Of a DNA stretch of 64,000 bases, positions 31,436 through 45,066 are shown one piece after another. Origin of the DNA: Symsagittifera roscoffensis (lineage: Eukaryota > Xenacoelomorpha > Acoela > Convolutidae); NCBI RefSeq assembly GCF_963678635.1, contig NC_087067.1, positions 38,364,682-38,428,681 of the forward strand. The letters are read 5' to 3'. Under the pieces are notes generated by a model that saw only the letters and a list, made by a program, of their open reading frames with translations, made no database searches and was not told where the DNA came from. Every line of letters starts with the position of its first letter. The first letter of the stretch is position 1. Both the position numbers and the translations under genes were made by a program.

Positions 31436-32214
31436 AAAGAAAAGAAACTCGTAGTTTGGATGGAATTTTATGTTTAGACTATTTTTACATGTGACTGAAC
31501 CGATATGTATTCACTTGTTTGCTGAGTTTTGATATTGTATGTGCATCAAATTAAACTTCGTTTTGTTCTTTTGGATTGAAGGCAGCTGAATAATTTAATC
31601 TCAATTTTTTTATTTCCAGGGAAAACTCAAGAATTTTATGGCTGTTTTTTTTACCCTTGCGATAAGCAAGGGTCGGTACTAGACTTTTTCCCCGTAAATA
31701 ACTTTGTTTACAGGACTCATTTCATATCCTGAACTCCTTCATCTTCCTCAATTTCTTGAAAAATGAAACAAAACTACTATAGTTTAAGTAGTAACTAGGT
31801 GTAAAGCCCGTTTCAGGTTGTAAGTAATTTAAAAAAAAATTTCTGGTGCGTAGTTGTCTTGAACTCTGCCGGTTCGATTTCCTTTTTTTTTGAAACCGCA
31901 GTTTTTATCTGATAGGGTTTTATTGGCTTAATTTCTAGAGCATGTGTTTTAGTCCAATTTAAACAGTTTTGTTTTTACTGACTCATTTTTAATTAGATCA
32001 TTTCCTTTAGTGAAAGAAAAACAAGCTCCCTTACCAAAAAGAAAAATATAAAATTCACGAAAAATGTGAGCGATTCTATCGAAAGTTGATTTTAATGGAA
32101 ACTATGGTACAGAGTGAGTTTCTTTTGAATCATTTTTAATCGTACTTTGGATTGCGAAAATAATTTTAAAAGTTCGTATTCACGGAAAAAAACGGTTTGT
32201 TCTCAAATTGACGT

Positions 32215-32480
32215 GTTTGTTCTCAAATTGAACATCATTCGAGACAAATTATGAAATTTCTGTGAGTTTTGCATTTTTCCTCCATTAGTGGTTACATTTT
32301 CTGCCGAATTGTTGTGATTACACAAGCATAGTTTTGTTATAGTATGAACTCTCTTTTTTTCCAAAATAAGTAGCAAATATTGTTGCGACAATGTGTTCAT
32401 TTTAAAAATGTTCATTTTAATCAAAAACTAGCTATTAAGTACAGCCAATGCTATGGATATTAACACAGATATTATTACAA
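32215..32480 (+). repeat. SF1 3' array, truncated unit 5
   Basis: Begins like the other units, then jumps near 32305 directly from the intron-7 segment into intron-9 sequence, deleting exons 8 and 9. It ends where the Helitron-like block begins. Confidence 0.8.
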
Positions 32481-33657
32481 ATTTCTGTTTGATAATAACA
32501 GGTATTGTGAAAATCAATGTGATCGGGTTTTTTTGAGACACTTCGGAAAATATTCGTTTTTCTCGAAAACTACTTTGCCGGTTTTCAAAAGAGTGGTACG
32601 AATGGAAAGTTCGGCCACTCGTCGGTGTGCCTGCATACTCCCCTAGTCTCTTTTTTTTTTACTTTTCCCCACTTTCTGCAGCCTTCGCAAAATGGTGTGG
32701 TGAAATTTTTGACCCACATTTTTGAAATTTTTCGAATTTTCTCGGAAAGTATCCACCCAAGTCTGAGGTTTTAAATTCAATCAAACTGACGGGTTGTGGC
32801 GAATATCCGTGTTTTAGCAGTTATTTATGCTCAAACTTTTCACACAAGAAGTTATGACCCTCAGAAGAGTCAAATTTAAAAAGTTTTGACCATTTTTTCA
32901 AATCTCTCAAGTTTTTCAAGAAAAAAAAACATCCAAATTTGAAATTCTGGTTTCAATGAGTCGAATGGGTTGTGGGAATCTCCGCCGCTTTAATGATTGC
33001 GCCTAATTTTTATTTACATAAAAAGTTATGAGTCTCTGAAAAATCAAGTTTTCCATTTTTTTAAACCGTTTTTTCAAATTTTTTGACTTTTCTTGAAAAG
33101 CACTCCAAAATCTAAGATATTGGTTTCAGTGTGAAGAACGGGTTGTCGGAAGTTCCACTGTATAAATACTTACTTCCAATTTTCTTACACAAAAAGTTAT
33201 GACCCTCAGAAAAATCAAATTCTTATTTTTTTAACTGATTTTTTGAAATTTTTCGATTCTTCTCAAAAGTACCCGCCCAAATCTGAGGTATTGTTTTTAG
33301 TGTGAGGAATGAATTGTGAGAAGCACCTCTGTTTTAGACAAAACATTATGACTCGGAAAAATCAAATAATCGATTTTTTTCATTCACGTTTTATGAAACT
33401 TTTTGACTTTTCAAAAACTACCCACCCAAATCTAATGAGCAACGCTTAAAGCTTCTTTCACCTAACACGTTTTTGGAATCGCTTCGGTTTTTTACAAAAA
33501 CTTAAGTAATAAATGAAACTAACAGATTTTGAAGTCATTAAATTGGGATTTAATTTTTTAGCTATAGGTATGTTTTTGAAATTACCTTTGTCCTTCCACA
33601 TCAAAAATTTAATTCAAAACTATAAAATAGGTATTTCCAGCCCTAACTGGCCTCTAG
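32481..33657 (+). mobile_element. Helitron-like element 1 with internal repeats
   Basis: The right end reads CCAG-CCCTAA-CTGG then CCTCTAG followed by T. A stem-loop a few bases before CTAG|T is the Helitron 3' signature. The body is made of degenerate ~150-175 bp repeats sharing a core like AAAAAGTTATGACCCTCAG (near 32851, 33025, 33196, 33345). The left end, near TCTGTTTGATAA, is less certain. No Rep/helicase is encoded. Confidence 0.5.
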
Positions 33658-35018
33658 TTTGATGAAAACAAGTATTAAAAAACAAATGGAATCGGGTTTT
33701 TTTTCTTTTTATTTTTTGAGAAGCTTTGGAATCATTTCGTTTTTCTCAAAATTTTTTCTATCAATTTTCAAAAAAAGTTGTACCAATAAGAATTCCGGCC
33801 ATTTGTCCTTGCCTGCATAACCCCATTTTCTACAGTCTTCAAAAAGTGTGTGGGAGAATTTTTACCCAAAATTTTTTATTTTCTTAAAAACTACCGAACC
33901 AAATCTGAGATTTTGGAGTGAATGGATAAAAAAGTTTGTAGAAAGCTCCCCTGCATGAGCGGCTACGACCAAACTGGTTACACAAAAAGTTATGGCCCTC
34001 AAAATAGTAATTTTTTGATTTTTTTAAACCATTTTTTAACCTTTCAGACTTTTCTAAAAAACTACCACTCCCAAATCTGAGATTCTAGTTTAAACCGAAC
34101 GGACGGCTTATGGGGAGCTCCCCTGCATTAGTGGTTACCCTCAAATTTTAGCACACAAAAAGTTATGAACTTCAGAAAAATGAGTTTTTGACGGTTTTTT
34201 GAAACTTTTCAAATTTTCTCGAAAACGACCTTCCCAAAATCAAAAGATTTGGTTTTAATAGGTAGAACAAGTTGTGAGAAGCTGCCCTGAAAAATGGTTA
34301 TGCCCAAATTCTTTTAAACAAAAAGTTATGACACTTGGAAAAGTCGAATTTTTGACTGTTTTCTGAATCTTGTTGATTTTTCTCAAAAATAACCCCACCG
34401 AATTTGAGATTTTGCTTTCAGTGTAAATAACGGGTTATGGGAAGCTCCACTTCATAGGCTGTTACGCCCAACTTTTTTACACAAATACTTATGACCCTCG
34501 GATATGTCAAATTTTTTAACCCAGTTTTTAAAAGTCAAAAAACTCTTTTTGACAGTTTTTCTTCTAATTGTCTTGAAAACTACCATCCCAAACCTGAAAT
34601 TTTGAATTTAATAAAAAAACAAATGGTTGAGAGAAGCTCGGCAGTGTAAGCGCTCACGTTCAATTTTTCTAACAGTCTAACAGCTTTGAGAAAAGTCGAA
34701 AAGTCAAAACTTTGATTGCTTGTCCGTTTCTCTAAACGTTTACTTCTCGATAAAATCTCAATCTGATATCAAAGGTTTCATCAAGGCAACAGGTTGTCAG
34801 AAGGTTTCGTGCATAAACTGCTCCGCATGAAAGTTTGAACAATCAACATGTTTCTGGGAAAACTCCAAAATTACAAAATTGTTCACTGATTTTTTACGAA
34901 CAACTACAGTTTTGGGTGAAACCCAATATTTAAGTTTTTTAAATTACCTACTTCGTCATCAGTACAACAAATTCAAAAAGTTTCGAACAGATACCTCCAG
35001 CTTTAGCTGATCCACTAG
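33658..35018 (+). mobile_element. Helitron-like element 2 with internal repeats
   Basis: Abuts element 1 and repeats its order: start GTTTGATGAAAA, a CTGCATAACCCC / TTTTCTACAG segment, then the same degenerate repeats (cores near 33989, 34162, 34325, 34488). The end is CTCCAGCTTTAGCTG then CACTAG|T at 35015-35018, followed by a partial repeat of the same end. It is non-autonomous. Confidence 0.5.
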
Positions 35019-35032
35019 TAGCTTTAGCTGAT

Positions 35033-35520
35033 CCATAGCTTGTGTTATAATATGAACTTTTTTTTCCAACCTAAGTCGCAAATATTGTTGCGATGCAATT
35101 TTTGCGACAAAATGTGTTCATTTTGATCCAGCTATTAAGTACAGCCAATGCTAAGGAAAGGATAGTAACACATACTGATATATTACAAATAGCACTTTAG
35201 CTTCAAGGTATCATGGATCTGTAGCGTATAGATAGGGAAGGAGACCCGCAACAAAATAAGAGGATTCGAACTTGGGCAGGGTTTGATGTTTTAATGGGCT
35301 TTTTCGTATAGTTATTGAAATGCGTCCTTTCTATAAATTGAGGCGTGTTATTTGGTATATTTAATTTTTTTTAGTTGACTGGTACTGTTAATGCGTCATA
35401 AAATGCTTGCGTCACTTAGAAATTATGTAGACTCAAAGTTTTACTCATTCAGTGTTTCCCAGTAGCGTTACCGGTCATATTTTTGCTTGTGTATGCGAAG
35501 TGCATTTTTGCCTCTGTGTA
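35033..35520 (+). repeat. Stray copy of SF1 intron 9
   Basis: Matches the intron between SF1 exons 9 and 10, including the SINE relic on the minus strand (B box GGTTCGAATCC near 35260), and stops before exon 10. It is more diverged than the main array units, so older. Confidence 0.75.
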
Positions 35521-36399
35521 AACTTATTAAATATATGGCTTAAATGAGTCACTGATATGAAGGAATTGATTGAAGCCACATACTGTGAGATGAAGGCCTG
35601 AAACAAATTCTAAAGTGTATTGTGAAAGATTTGCAACCGAAGACACTCACTATTGAAGCTTGGAAGTTAGGAAATCGAAACCTGTAACGAACTTTGAATT
35701 GCAAATGAGCGAGCAGGAAAAGTACAGCGCCAAGGGTTCCATCTTTTTGGAAAAAAGCCTAAGTTAAGAGCCAGAACCTTAAGAGAAGAGTTGCGACTTC
35801 TTTCATAACTATCTAAAACGTTTGCTCAACTCAAACGATCTCAATGCAGGTCGTTCATTGGGAAAAGGAAGAAAATCACAAGCTAACTTCAATAGCAATT
35901 TTTATATTTCGAAAACAAGGACGAATATATGCCTGACATTCAATGATTGCATTGAAGCGAAAACCTTTTAACAACAAACCTATTTTTTTGAAAGAGAAAC
36001 TACTGAAACATCAACGCGAACCACAAAAAAAGCACCGGTTATGGTTTTAATTACAACAACGAATAATTGTCAGATCAATGTTTTCTGCTGAAGAAAATTG
36101 AATGATATCAGCAATTCCTGTTTACAGCGAAGATACCCTGAAGCACTTTAAAGAAAGAGCGATCATGCGATCAATTCTCTGGTTTAAATGAAGTGTTAAA
36201 AAAGTTGAATATGAATGTTTCTCCTAAGGCTACTGCTAAAATTTTTAATAACACCCATGCCATCGGAAACGATTAAAAGCGGAAGCTTCACAATTCTCTA
36301 TCTTAATATAAGTTCCTTGTGGTCGCACTATTATGAAACTTACTTGAAAATCTTGAACTTTAACCCGAAAATGATAGCACAATCAGAAACGTGGACTTG

Positions 36400-36826
36400 C
36401 GATATTGATTATTGTTCCGACTTTTGATACGAAAGTAACGGAATATTTGTGCTCGGGGTGGGTTTTTTTTTCTTCAGACAAATTTCGACTTTTTAACTAG
36501 CCATTTTTGACGGAATTTTTTTTAATATCATTCAAAAGGTATTGTTGTCCTGAGCTCAAATTTGAAAATAAATTTCACCTGTGATCATTTTTTGTAGAGT
36601 TATGAGGGTTTAAAGATTGCCATTTTGGCCATTTTGACCAATTTGGGACTATTAACGCGCGATATAATTCGCGCTATTAACGCGTAAGCGGAGATTTAAT
36701 CCGTCTTATAAATCATTCCAAATTGGTTGAACGAAGCTTATTTGCCATAATTGATTTGTTAAAAGGATCGAAATCACTTTTAACAAAGTTGATTAGATTA
36801 TTGTTCTAACAAACTTTTAACAAAGG
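36400..36826 (+). mobile_element. HINE-like copy A (3' truncated)
   Basis: Starts ATTGTTCCGACTTTTG at 36411 and stops before the 3' stem-loop. The 11 bp before it (GATATTGATT) recur before copy B, so A and B arose by tandem duplication of 427 bp including flank. Confidence 0.7.
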
Positions 36827-36837
36827 CGATATTGATT

Positions 36838-37385
36838 ATTGTTCCGACTTTTGATACGAAAGTAACGGAATATTTGTGCTCGGGGTGGGTTTTTTTTCTT
36901 CAGACAAATTTCGACTTTTTAACTAGCCATTTTTGACTGAATTTTTTTTATATCATTCAAAAGGTATTGTTGTCCTGAGCTTAAATTTGAAAATAAATTT
37001 CACCTGTGATCATTTTTTGTAGAATTATGAGGGTTTAAAGATTGCCATTTTGGCCATTTTGACCAATTTGGGACTATTAACGCGCGATATAATTCGCGCT
37101 ATTAACGCGTAAGCGGAGATTTAATCCGTCTTATAAATTGTTCCAAATTGGTTGAACGAAGCTTATTTGCCATAATTGATTTGTTAAAAGGATCGAAATC
37201 ACTCATTTTGTACTTTATATTGGCGTGTGGGGGGATGATTTTCATAAAAAATTTCAAATTTAAAAAAATTTTTTTATTCATTTTATTTTATTTCATTTAA
37301 TTTTTTTATGCTATTACTGCTGCTCCATAAACATTAAAAGGCAGTCGGAACATTCAGGGCTTCGCCCTGATACGAGAAGTTTTGT
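36838..37385 (+). mobile_element. HINE-like copy B
   Basis: 5' end ATTGTTCCGACT; inverted match AGTCGGAACA near the 3' end; stem-loop CAGGGC-TTC-GCCCTG; end GAAGTTTTG. An internal palindrome GCGCGA-TATAAT-TCGCGC is present. No ORF. Confidence 0.75.
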
Positions 37386-37691
37386 TCTAATTAAGTACCA
37401 CTATTAAGTACCACTGTTGAAAGAAGAGACAGACTATTTCTGTTAAATAAGACGTGCATTCCGATTCAATAGGAAAATTAGATCTCGAATCTATTGGAAT
37501 TCAATAATATTGGAATTCAATAAGTTATCTGCTGCTACAACCCGTAAAGAAGCTTGAACATCTTTTATCCAATCAATACTATCCTAGTGATGACTCAAAT
37601 TGTGATGAAAACTCTGCTAGCAAGCTAGCAATCGTTTAATTTAACGTATACATTTGAATCTTTTGAATTTAATGTGACATTAGAGTGGCTT

Positions 37692-38206
37692 ATTGTTCCG
37701 ACTTTTGATACGAAAGTAACGGAATATTTGTGCTCGGGGTGGGTTTTTTTTTCTTCAGACAAATTTCGACTTTTTAACTAGCCATTTTTGACGGAATTTT
37801 TTTATATCATTCGAAAGCTATTGTTGTCCTGAGCTTATTTGTGAAAAGATATTTCACCTGTGATCATTTTTCGTGAAGTTATGAGGGTTTAAAGATTGCC
37901 ATTTTTGGCCATTTTGACCAATTTGGGACAATTAACGCGCGATATAATTCGCGCTATTAACGCGTAAGCGGAGATTTAGTCCGTCTTAGAAACCGTTCCA
38001 AATAAGTTGGAAGAAGCTTATTTGCCATAATTGATTTGTTACAAGGAGCGAAATCTATCCTTTTGTACTTTATATGGCGTGTGGGGGGATGATTTTCATA
38101 AAAAATTTCAAATTTTAGAAATTTTTTTTTCATTTTTATTACATTTTATTAAACATTAAAAGGCAGTCGGAACATTCAGGGCTTCGCCCTGGTACGAGCA
38201 GTCTTG
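37692..38206 (+). mobile_element. HINE-like copy C
   Basis: Complete copy, 515 bp. The 10-bp subterminal inverted repeats, internal GCGCGA palindrome and 3' stem-loop are all kept. Ends GAGCAGTCTTG, flanked by TT. Confidence 0.78.
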
Positions 38207-38633
38207 TTACTCTTGAATTAACATCATCTAAAACTTCATTTGATCAAGTACGTACTCTCAAAATGCGTAGGTCTGTTTATATTGATTAAATGGATATCTC
38301 TGGGTACGTCACCAGATAAAAACATCTGTTTGGTAGGTACATTTATTACTCTCAGACCTATTGAACGCTTAAGCAAGCGTCTCAATAGTATTCCTATATC
38401 GTCTCAACACTTGGCATGATCTTCACAACAGTCGATCGATACTGCATCATAGTTCCAGTATCTATGTGTTTCAAGAAAACCAAGTCCAAATTGTATCAAG
38501 TGTTAATGAAAAACATGAGCCATCAATTTATATCCCGTTCGAAAAAAAAAAGATGTCACCCTTGGTGTCAAATTTTTTTTTAATTGGAATATCTAAAACG
38601 AATAGGTAACGACCAGAAAACCTAAACACTTCA

Positions 38634-38990
38634 ACAGAACACAATTTGCAAAAATATGGAAATTATTGAAGGTTTTCAAATGTCACAACAGGGCATCATT
38701 TGCAAAAACTATTAAAGTTCTATATGAGATTTATATTGAATTTAAACTTAAAAGAAATACTAAATCTAATTTAAATCTTAATTGAATGCAAAGCACTTGA
38801 ATGTGCTTTTTGTTTCAATAAGCGCCATGATTTCTTACTATTTCAACAGGACGTCATTTGCAAAAACTTATAAAGATCTATTAGAGATTTATATTGAAAT
38901 AAAGGTAAAAACAAATACTTAAGACCACTTTAAATTAAATCAATTGCAAAGCTTCTGAATTTTTTTAATTCAAAAAGCGCCGAAATCACT
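38634..38990 (+). repeat. Degenerate direct repeats
   Basis: A phrase like CAACAGGRCRTCATTTGCAA followed by AAACT.TAAAG.TCTAT recurs near 38634, 38689 and 38846, each pair of the longer type about 157 bp apart. It lies between the two halves of the decayed LINE. Confidence 0.5.
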
Positions 38991-40900
38991 TCTTTTGATA
39001 CTGAACTAGAACAAGCAAATGATGCATCAATATCGCTGTGTCCAACTACATTATAAAAATCCAGAGGTTATAGTTACCATTTCATTGAACCACCTGAGAG
39101 ACAAAATGAAATATCGGATACAGCCTTGAAGTTTTGTAAGCCAATACCGAGTCCTTACATGTCGATATATTAATGAATGCAAAAAAACGGTACCTATCCG
39201 GAAAGTTACAAAATAGCTAAAGTAGGGGAATTTTGTGAAGATAGTAAAACTAAGGAGGCTAAAATTTGAAGACCGATAGCCTTATGAAGTTCAATTATAA
39301 AATTTTTTGGAAGTTTTATGTATGAAAACAATGTAAATGAGGCTAACAATTAAAGACTGATAGCGTTATCAATTTCAATTAGTAAAAGTTTTTAAAAGTG
39401 TTAATTTTGGAAGTATAATCTATGTAGCGTTTATAAATACCACGAAATATATAATTTCAAGTGTTTTAAGAATGTCAAATTGTCCTCTGATGATGCTATT
39501 ACCTCTGTTGTTGGCAGTGATCAGCTTTCGTTAAGAGAAATACAAAACCAACGGGATGCTTTTTAAATAAATTAAAAGCGTTCGACGCTGCGAATCCCCT
39601 GAAGCTTTTTGCATAGCTGAAAAAATACGGTTGCAAAAGTATTGTTAGAAATTTTTTGGGATAATTTGGAAGTATCCTATTGCAACATGTAAATTTAGGT
39701 AAACTTTTTTTCCAACTTAAAACCAATTGTTTGGGGTGTGTCGCAACGCTCAGTACTAGATTCTCTTCTGTTTCTGATTTGCATCATTGATTTAACCCAA
39801 TGTTGCGCTAGTTCAAAGGCGGTTTTGTTTGCCGATGATACAGCTGTAATTCAAAATTCAAAAAAAAAAGACTTTAGTGCACAATATCTGGAGGTTGTTA
39901 ACAAATCGTTGAACCAAAGTCTTATCTAAACCAAGATAATATAATGTTAATTATGTTAGCAACATTTCAACAGAAAACCTTAATTTTAGAATAAATGGCT
40001 TTGAAACGGATCAGGCTCAATCTGCCAAATATCTGGGATTATAAGTAGATGCGAAATTAAACTTCAAGGAACATCCTAATTTTGTTCCCAAGAATGAATA
40101 AGTATAATGAACTCATGTACCGTAAAAAAAAATATTTTCCTTCGAAAGGGTCCCCAAACTTTCTTTCATTTTTTTTCTAAACCAGTAATTCGTTATGGCG
40201 AGCTCATGTATGAATGCACATCTATTATCAGTTTGACCCCAATTCTGAAATTGCAATGGAGAACCTGTCGCAAGGACAAACAATTTCCTGAAGTGTTAAG
40301 GTTGAAATGCTGCAGATACGTATTGCAATAGTATTTGATTTCCCCATACATAAATTCTTTAAGGAGGTTGTCAAACAATTGCTTCAAAAAAAGAAGGAGC
40401 CTCGAAGCTGGTCGCTGAGGGTTTGCCTAACTATACCACGGGTACGGGGTCAAAATAATGACAAAACGTAGACTCTGTACAGCTTTCAACTTCCATAAGT
40501 TTTCCGTTTTTGAAAATTTATGATAGATAAATAGAAAACTTGAATTTGGTAAACTTTTTCATGATGGGCTAGATGGTTACATCATTGATAATGATGAGCT
40601 GCTTAATATTGTCTTCTGGTAGCTACTAAAAAAAGCACGCTAAAAGTTTTCTGATCGTTCTAAGATATGCGTAGACTCTCAAACAAAAAGAGTACTGAGA
40701 TCACAGACCGGGGCCGTCCCTAATAAGCAGTGAGAAACAGCTTTAGAAAAGACATTTCATTCAAGTAGTTTGTGCCATTCAAGCTAATTATTCAAAATTT
40801 TTGCTTTGGTGATTTTACTTTATTTTGATGTTTATAATGATGTTTTGGGGCGTAAACTAGGTCCTTTGGCCTGTTGTTGCGTCTAGAAAGGCTGTTGTAA

Positions 40901-43690
40901 TTGGACTTATTTGACTTTAGTTCCATCAATTTGAACAATTTCGTAATGACTATACTGGAAATTAAACTTTAAAAAATTTCCGGTAGACGAGCAGGAGAGA
41001 TACCAACATTCTTATGACTGTCTATGAGCGAATTGAAAAAACGATAATTTTTGCCTTGTTATTTTTTGCTTTGCGGTCTGACTTTTGACTTTTTAAAATT
41101 CAGTTTAGGTTTTTCAGCTGAAAAGAAGCTAAACTGTGCTCACGAAAGACAAAATAAGCGAAAAAAATGTGAACTACTTTTCGTTTCGAAGGTGGGTTTT
41201 TTTAAAGATTTCTTGCGGAATAAAAAATCACAGATCAATCAAAACTATCGCAGGTCGGAAAATGTTATTTAAAAATGATCAATCATAAATTTTTCTTAAA
41301 ATTCCATTAGCTTTAATGTCACCTTTTTTGCAAACGAAAATTTAGTTATTTTAAGCTTATGTTTCGTTTTTAGTGTTTTTTTTCCGTTTAGATTTCTGTC
41401 TAGAAGTTGTTATCCGTAAATTCGATCTATATCTAGTAAGAAATGGCGATCAACATGGACTTCAGATATTCGATTTAACTGCTACAAAGATTGCAGTGCA
41501 GACACTGGCTTAGGTCGTGATGATTTTTTTTCAGGTAAAATTCATGCAAAATGTTCGCTCCTAAATTGATCTTCTGTGGTTTGATGTTTCGCTTTTCAAT
41601 TTCAACTCCATTTCGTTGCATTCATTGACACTTTTTCTAAAAGTTTGTTGTCTAGGTAACAGTTTCAGGATTACAGCGTAACCAACCTGAAATGTTCACT
41701 TCAGACAGGTGCCAAATTAATCGGGCCAAATATATAACTATCTAATTCTATGAACGTGAGTATATTGAGCCCTCACCCAGCCTAATAAACTTTAAAAAGT
41801 TCATACGGGTAAATTAAAATGTTTTGATAAATGTTTGTGACCGTAACTTTCTGTAAAAAAACGGCGATATTCGGCTCCTGCAGTTATATTAGCCCTTTAC
41901 ATTCCACGTTTTACGGTAGAGATATAAAGTCACTTTTACGTTGCTGTAATCAATAGTGGTAGATCTAGGTTATGATTATGTTTGATGAGAAATGTTTCCC
42001 GTTAAACCGGGTTATGTTTGTTTTAAAATGCATTACATCTATTCGACGAAAAATAAATTAAAACTTGAAAAGTGAAAAAGAAAACAGTCCTAAATCGCAT
42101 AGAACAAAAGTTTACCTGCAAATTTCACTTCAGAACGTGATTACATGTGTTACAGTATTCGGTGGCAAATCAATTCTCAAACATTTTTTCAAGCTAGACA
42201 TTTCCCAAACGTACCTATCTGTACAGAATTCCGACAGAAAATTTTAAATTGAGACCCCGGCAGCAGGAGAATTATTTTCTCCGTCGTAATAATTAGGCAG
42301 TTTTGGCGACTTTGATTACGGTTCGTTTTTTTTTAACTGAATGGTTGACTAAATGTCTGCTTTAAACTTATTTCTATGTGGATTATTGTATGCCAACCGA
42401 TCCTTTTTGTATATTCCTTTATATATGTTTATTTTTGTATCTTGTATCTTTTACAACCTGATTTCTAAAGATAAAGCAATATTAAAATCAAAACAGAAAT
42501 AGTTTTAGATTAAGAACAACATGGCTCAGTGGATAAGGAAGGTTACTTACAATCTGGAGATCCGGGTGTAAAACTCCATAGCTTTTGTTTCATTTTTAAC
42601 TGTGTTTTTTGCGGATATTTTCGAAGTGCAGCTTCACTATGTATAAATTTATATCCCCATGCTTCTCGAGTTGTTCTTTTTAAATCGGTTCACGTCCATC
42701 TGCTTTAAAAAATGCGTTGCTTAGCCGACAAATTATGTAAAAATTTACCATTGCGTGAACAAGATTTTTGTGGGAAAGAAGGCGGGGACACTTGTCTTCT
42801 AATCGAGATCCAGATTTTTTTTCATAAAAACAAGTTTCTTCACAAATTTATAAGAATTGATCAATTTTGCGAAGATTACTCTTGGCATGTTTCTTATAAA
42901 CTTATATAACAAATTGTGCTTGTTTTATTAGTGAACCTTTATTACTTCCAGTCTCCTTCCCACTTTGCCTTGGCAACCTTTGGTCTGGGGTTTGAGTCGC
43001 TTCCGGACCATGTTTTTTCCGTATATCTGAATCTGTAACTTTTTTCCGGTAAAAATGCTTTGTCTGCCTATTGCTTGTGTGCATATGTTTTTTGTGATGA
43101 AAGCATTTTTTCCTGCAGTCCAAGTATTGTTGATTTTCTACTGTAATTTAAAATTTACTACCCCAGTCTTCACATACTTTCCTTTTTTTTCACATGAAAG
43201 TATCATTCGGCCTTTATAATTTCGGCTTATGCTGTATCGGCTTACTCAAACTTTTTTGTGTCGTTTGAAATGCAAAATTCGCTGTTTTCAAATTATTTCA
43301 GGTCGGTGGTGGTGCAAAAATTCGAAGTTTCAAAAGTTAATCGCTTTAAAACTTGAAGTTTTTTTATGACGCCAGTTTATTTAGGTTTTTTTTCTGTTTG
43401 CGGCTCAATGGTCGTCTACCCACTTATTGTCAGCTTAGCTGTCGCTTAATAAAAAGTAAAATTGTACCTAATGCTGGTATTTGTATAACTGAAGATTTTT
43501 CTAAAATTGAATTTTTCATTTTAATCAAAAAAAATCGTCTATTCAAAATTGTTTTCTACATAGTTGTTTCCGTCTGTTAGCTTTGCGTTGTGTTTCAAGT
43601 AATACAAAGCTCTGCATTGCCTCCGTGTCAACTATATAATTAATTATTTTGGCTGTAAGCTAATTCTGATTTTATAACTTTTTGTGATTT
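40901..43690. other. No gene supported
   Basis: AT-rich sequence with only short chance frames. A tRNA-like stretch lies at 42514-42580 (separate entry). A short motif ending near 42640 resembles the recurring GCGAAGTGCA..TTCGCCTC phrase of the SF1 intron. Confidence 0.6.
42514..42580 (+). repeat. tRNA-like relic
   Basis: TGGCTCAGTGGATAAGG fits a tRNA A box/D-arm, and CCGGGTGTAAAACTCC sits where a B box would be but is degenerate. Probably a tRNA pseudogene or SINE head. Confidence 0.4.
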
Positions 43691-44118
43691 ATTGTTCCGA
43701 CTTTCCATACGGTATTGTTGTCCTGAGTTTAAATTTGAAAAGATATTTCACCTGTGATCATTTTTCGTAAAGTTATGGGGGTTTAAAGATTGCCATTTTG
43801 GCCAATTTGGGACAATTAACTCTCGATATGTTTCGCGCTATTAATCCGTAAGCAGAGATTTAATCCGTCTTAAAATCGTTCCAAATTGACTGAAAGAAGC
43901 TTATTTGCCATAATTGATTTGGTACAATGAGCGAAATCTATTCTTTTGTATTTTATATGGCGTGTGGGGGGATAATTTCATTTAAAAAATTTCAAATTTT
44001 AGAATTTTTTTTTTTTCATTTTATTTCATTACAATTAATTTTTTATGTTACTACTGCTCGATAAACCTTAAAAGGCAGTCGGAACATTCAGGGCTTCGCC
44101 CTGTTACGAGCAGTCTTG
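43691..44118 (+). mobile_element. HINE-like copy D (internally deleted)
   Basis: Starts ATTGTTCCGACTTTCC and skips about 80 bp of the usual 5' part. It retains CAGGGC-TTC-GCCCTG and the end GAGCAGTCTTG. Confidence 0.75.
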
Positions 44119-44655
44119 CTTTGTTTGCTGCTTTTTTGCTCAAACAAATTCAAATTTTGTACAAACTTGTTCTGAAATTGTGGCATTCAACATTCATAAT
44201 TTTTTGTAGCTCAAAATCTTCGTGACAGATTTTTTTTGGCTTAACAGAGGTTTGAGTTTTTTTGATTCAGTTAACAATTCATAAGTTTTGCTTCAATGAT
44301 TATTTATTTCTTGCAATTGTCTTTCTCGACATGTTTTCTTTAAATATATATATGTTGAAAATTATTAGTGGAAAATTTGTTAGGCTTAGTTTTCGATACT
44401 TTCCTTTTTCGAGCAATTTTTTCGACTTCGTTGTTTTCGCTCAACTATTCCATCAGCTAGATTGGCATCCTATGTCTAAAATGTATAGCTAATGATGTAA
44501 AGCTATGCTTTGACTCTGTTTTGTCCTTGAAGTGGTGGAAAAATGTGTTCAGTGTAGAAATTGATTTCAATAGTTCGGTTATAAAATGTTCTATCCAACA
44601 TTGATGTATCTAATTTGTTCCCTTTTCAGTTTTTTTTTTCACTCCAAAGTTTGTT

Positions 44656-45066
44656 ATTGTTCCGACTTTCGATACGAAAGTAACGGAATATTTGTGCTCG
44701 GGGTGGGTTTTTTTTTCTTCAGACACATTTCGACTTTTTAACTTTTGACGGAATTTTTTTTATATCATTCAAAAGGTATTGTTGTCCTGAGCTCAAATTT
44801 AAAAAGATATTTCACCTGTGATCATTTTTCGTAAAGTTATGGGGGTTTAAAGATTGCCATTTTGGCCAATTTGGGACAATTAACGCGCGATATATTTCGC
44901 GCTATTAACGCGTAAGCGGAGATTTAATCCGTCTTAGAAATCGTTCCAAATTGGTTAAAAGAAGCTTATTTGCCATAATTGATTGGTTACAAGGAGCTAA
45001 ATCTATCTTTTTGTACTTTAAATGGCGTGCGGGGGGATGATTTTCATAAAAAATTTCGAATTAAAA
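44656..45066 (+). mobile_element. HINE-like copy E (3' truncated)
   Basis: 5' part complete, including ACTTTCG-ATA-CGAAAGT hairpin and the GCGCGA palindrome. It stops after the GGGGGGATGATTTTC region, before the stem-loop. Confidence 0.72.

Larger units (their letters stand above)
35541..40900 (+). pseudogene. Decayed non-LTR retrotransposon, plus strand
   Basis: Fragments of one old LINE are separated by later insertions. Endonuclease: LYLNISSL and AQSETW at 36284-36400. Reverse transcriptase: TYPESYKIAKV near 39190, RPIALM near 39275, SVLDSLLFLICIIDL and LFADDTAV at 39750-39850, then KYLGL near 40030 and IRYGELMYE with LQWR near 40190-40255. Stops and frameshifts occur throughout. It belongs to a different, older family than the LINE at 18454-23143. 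HINE-like copies at 36411-38206 split the endonuclease part from the rest. Confidence 0.75.

Noticed and set aside
42712-42909. Possible extracellular cysteine-rich exon of the kinase gene
   Set aside because: Four cysteines do not match an EGF pattern and no good acceptor or donor brackets them.
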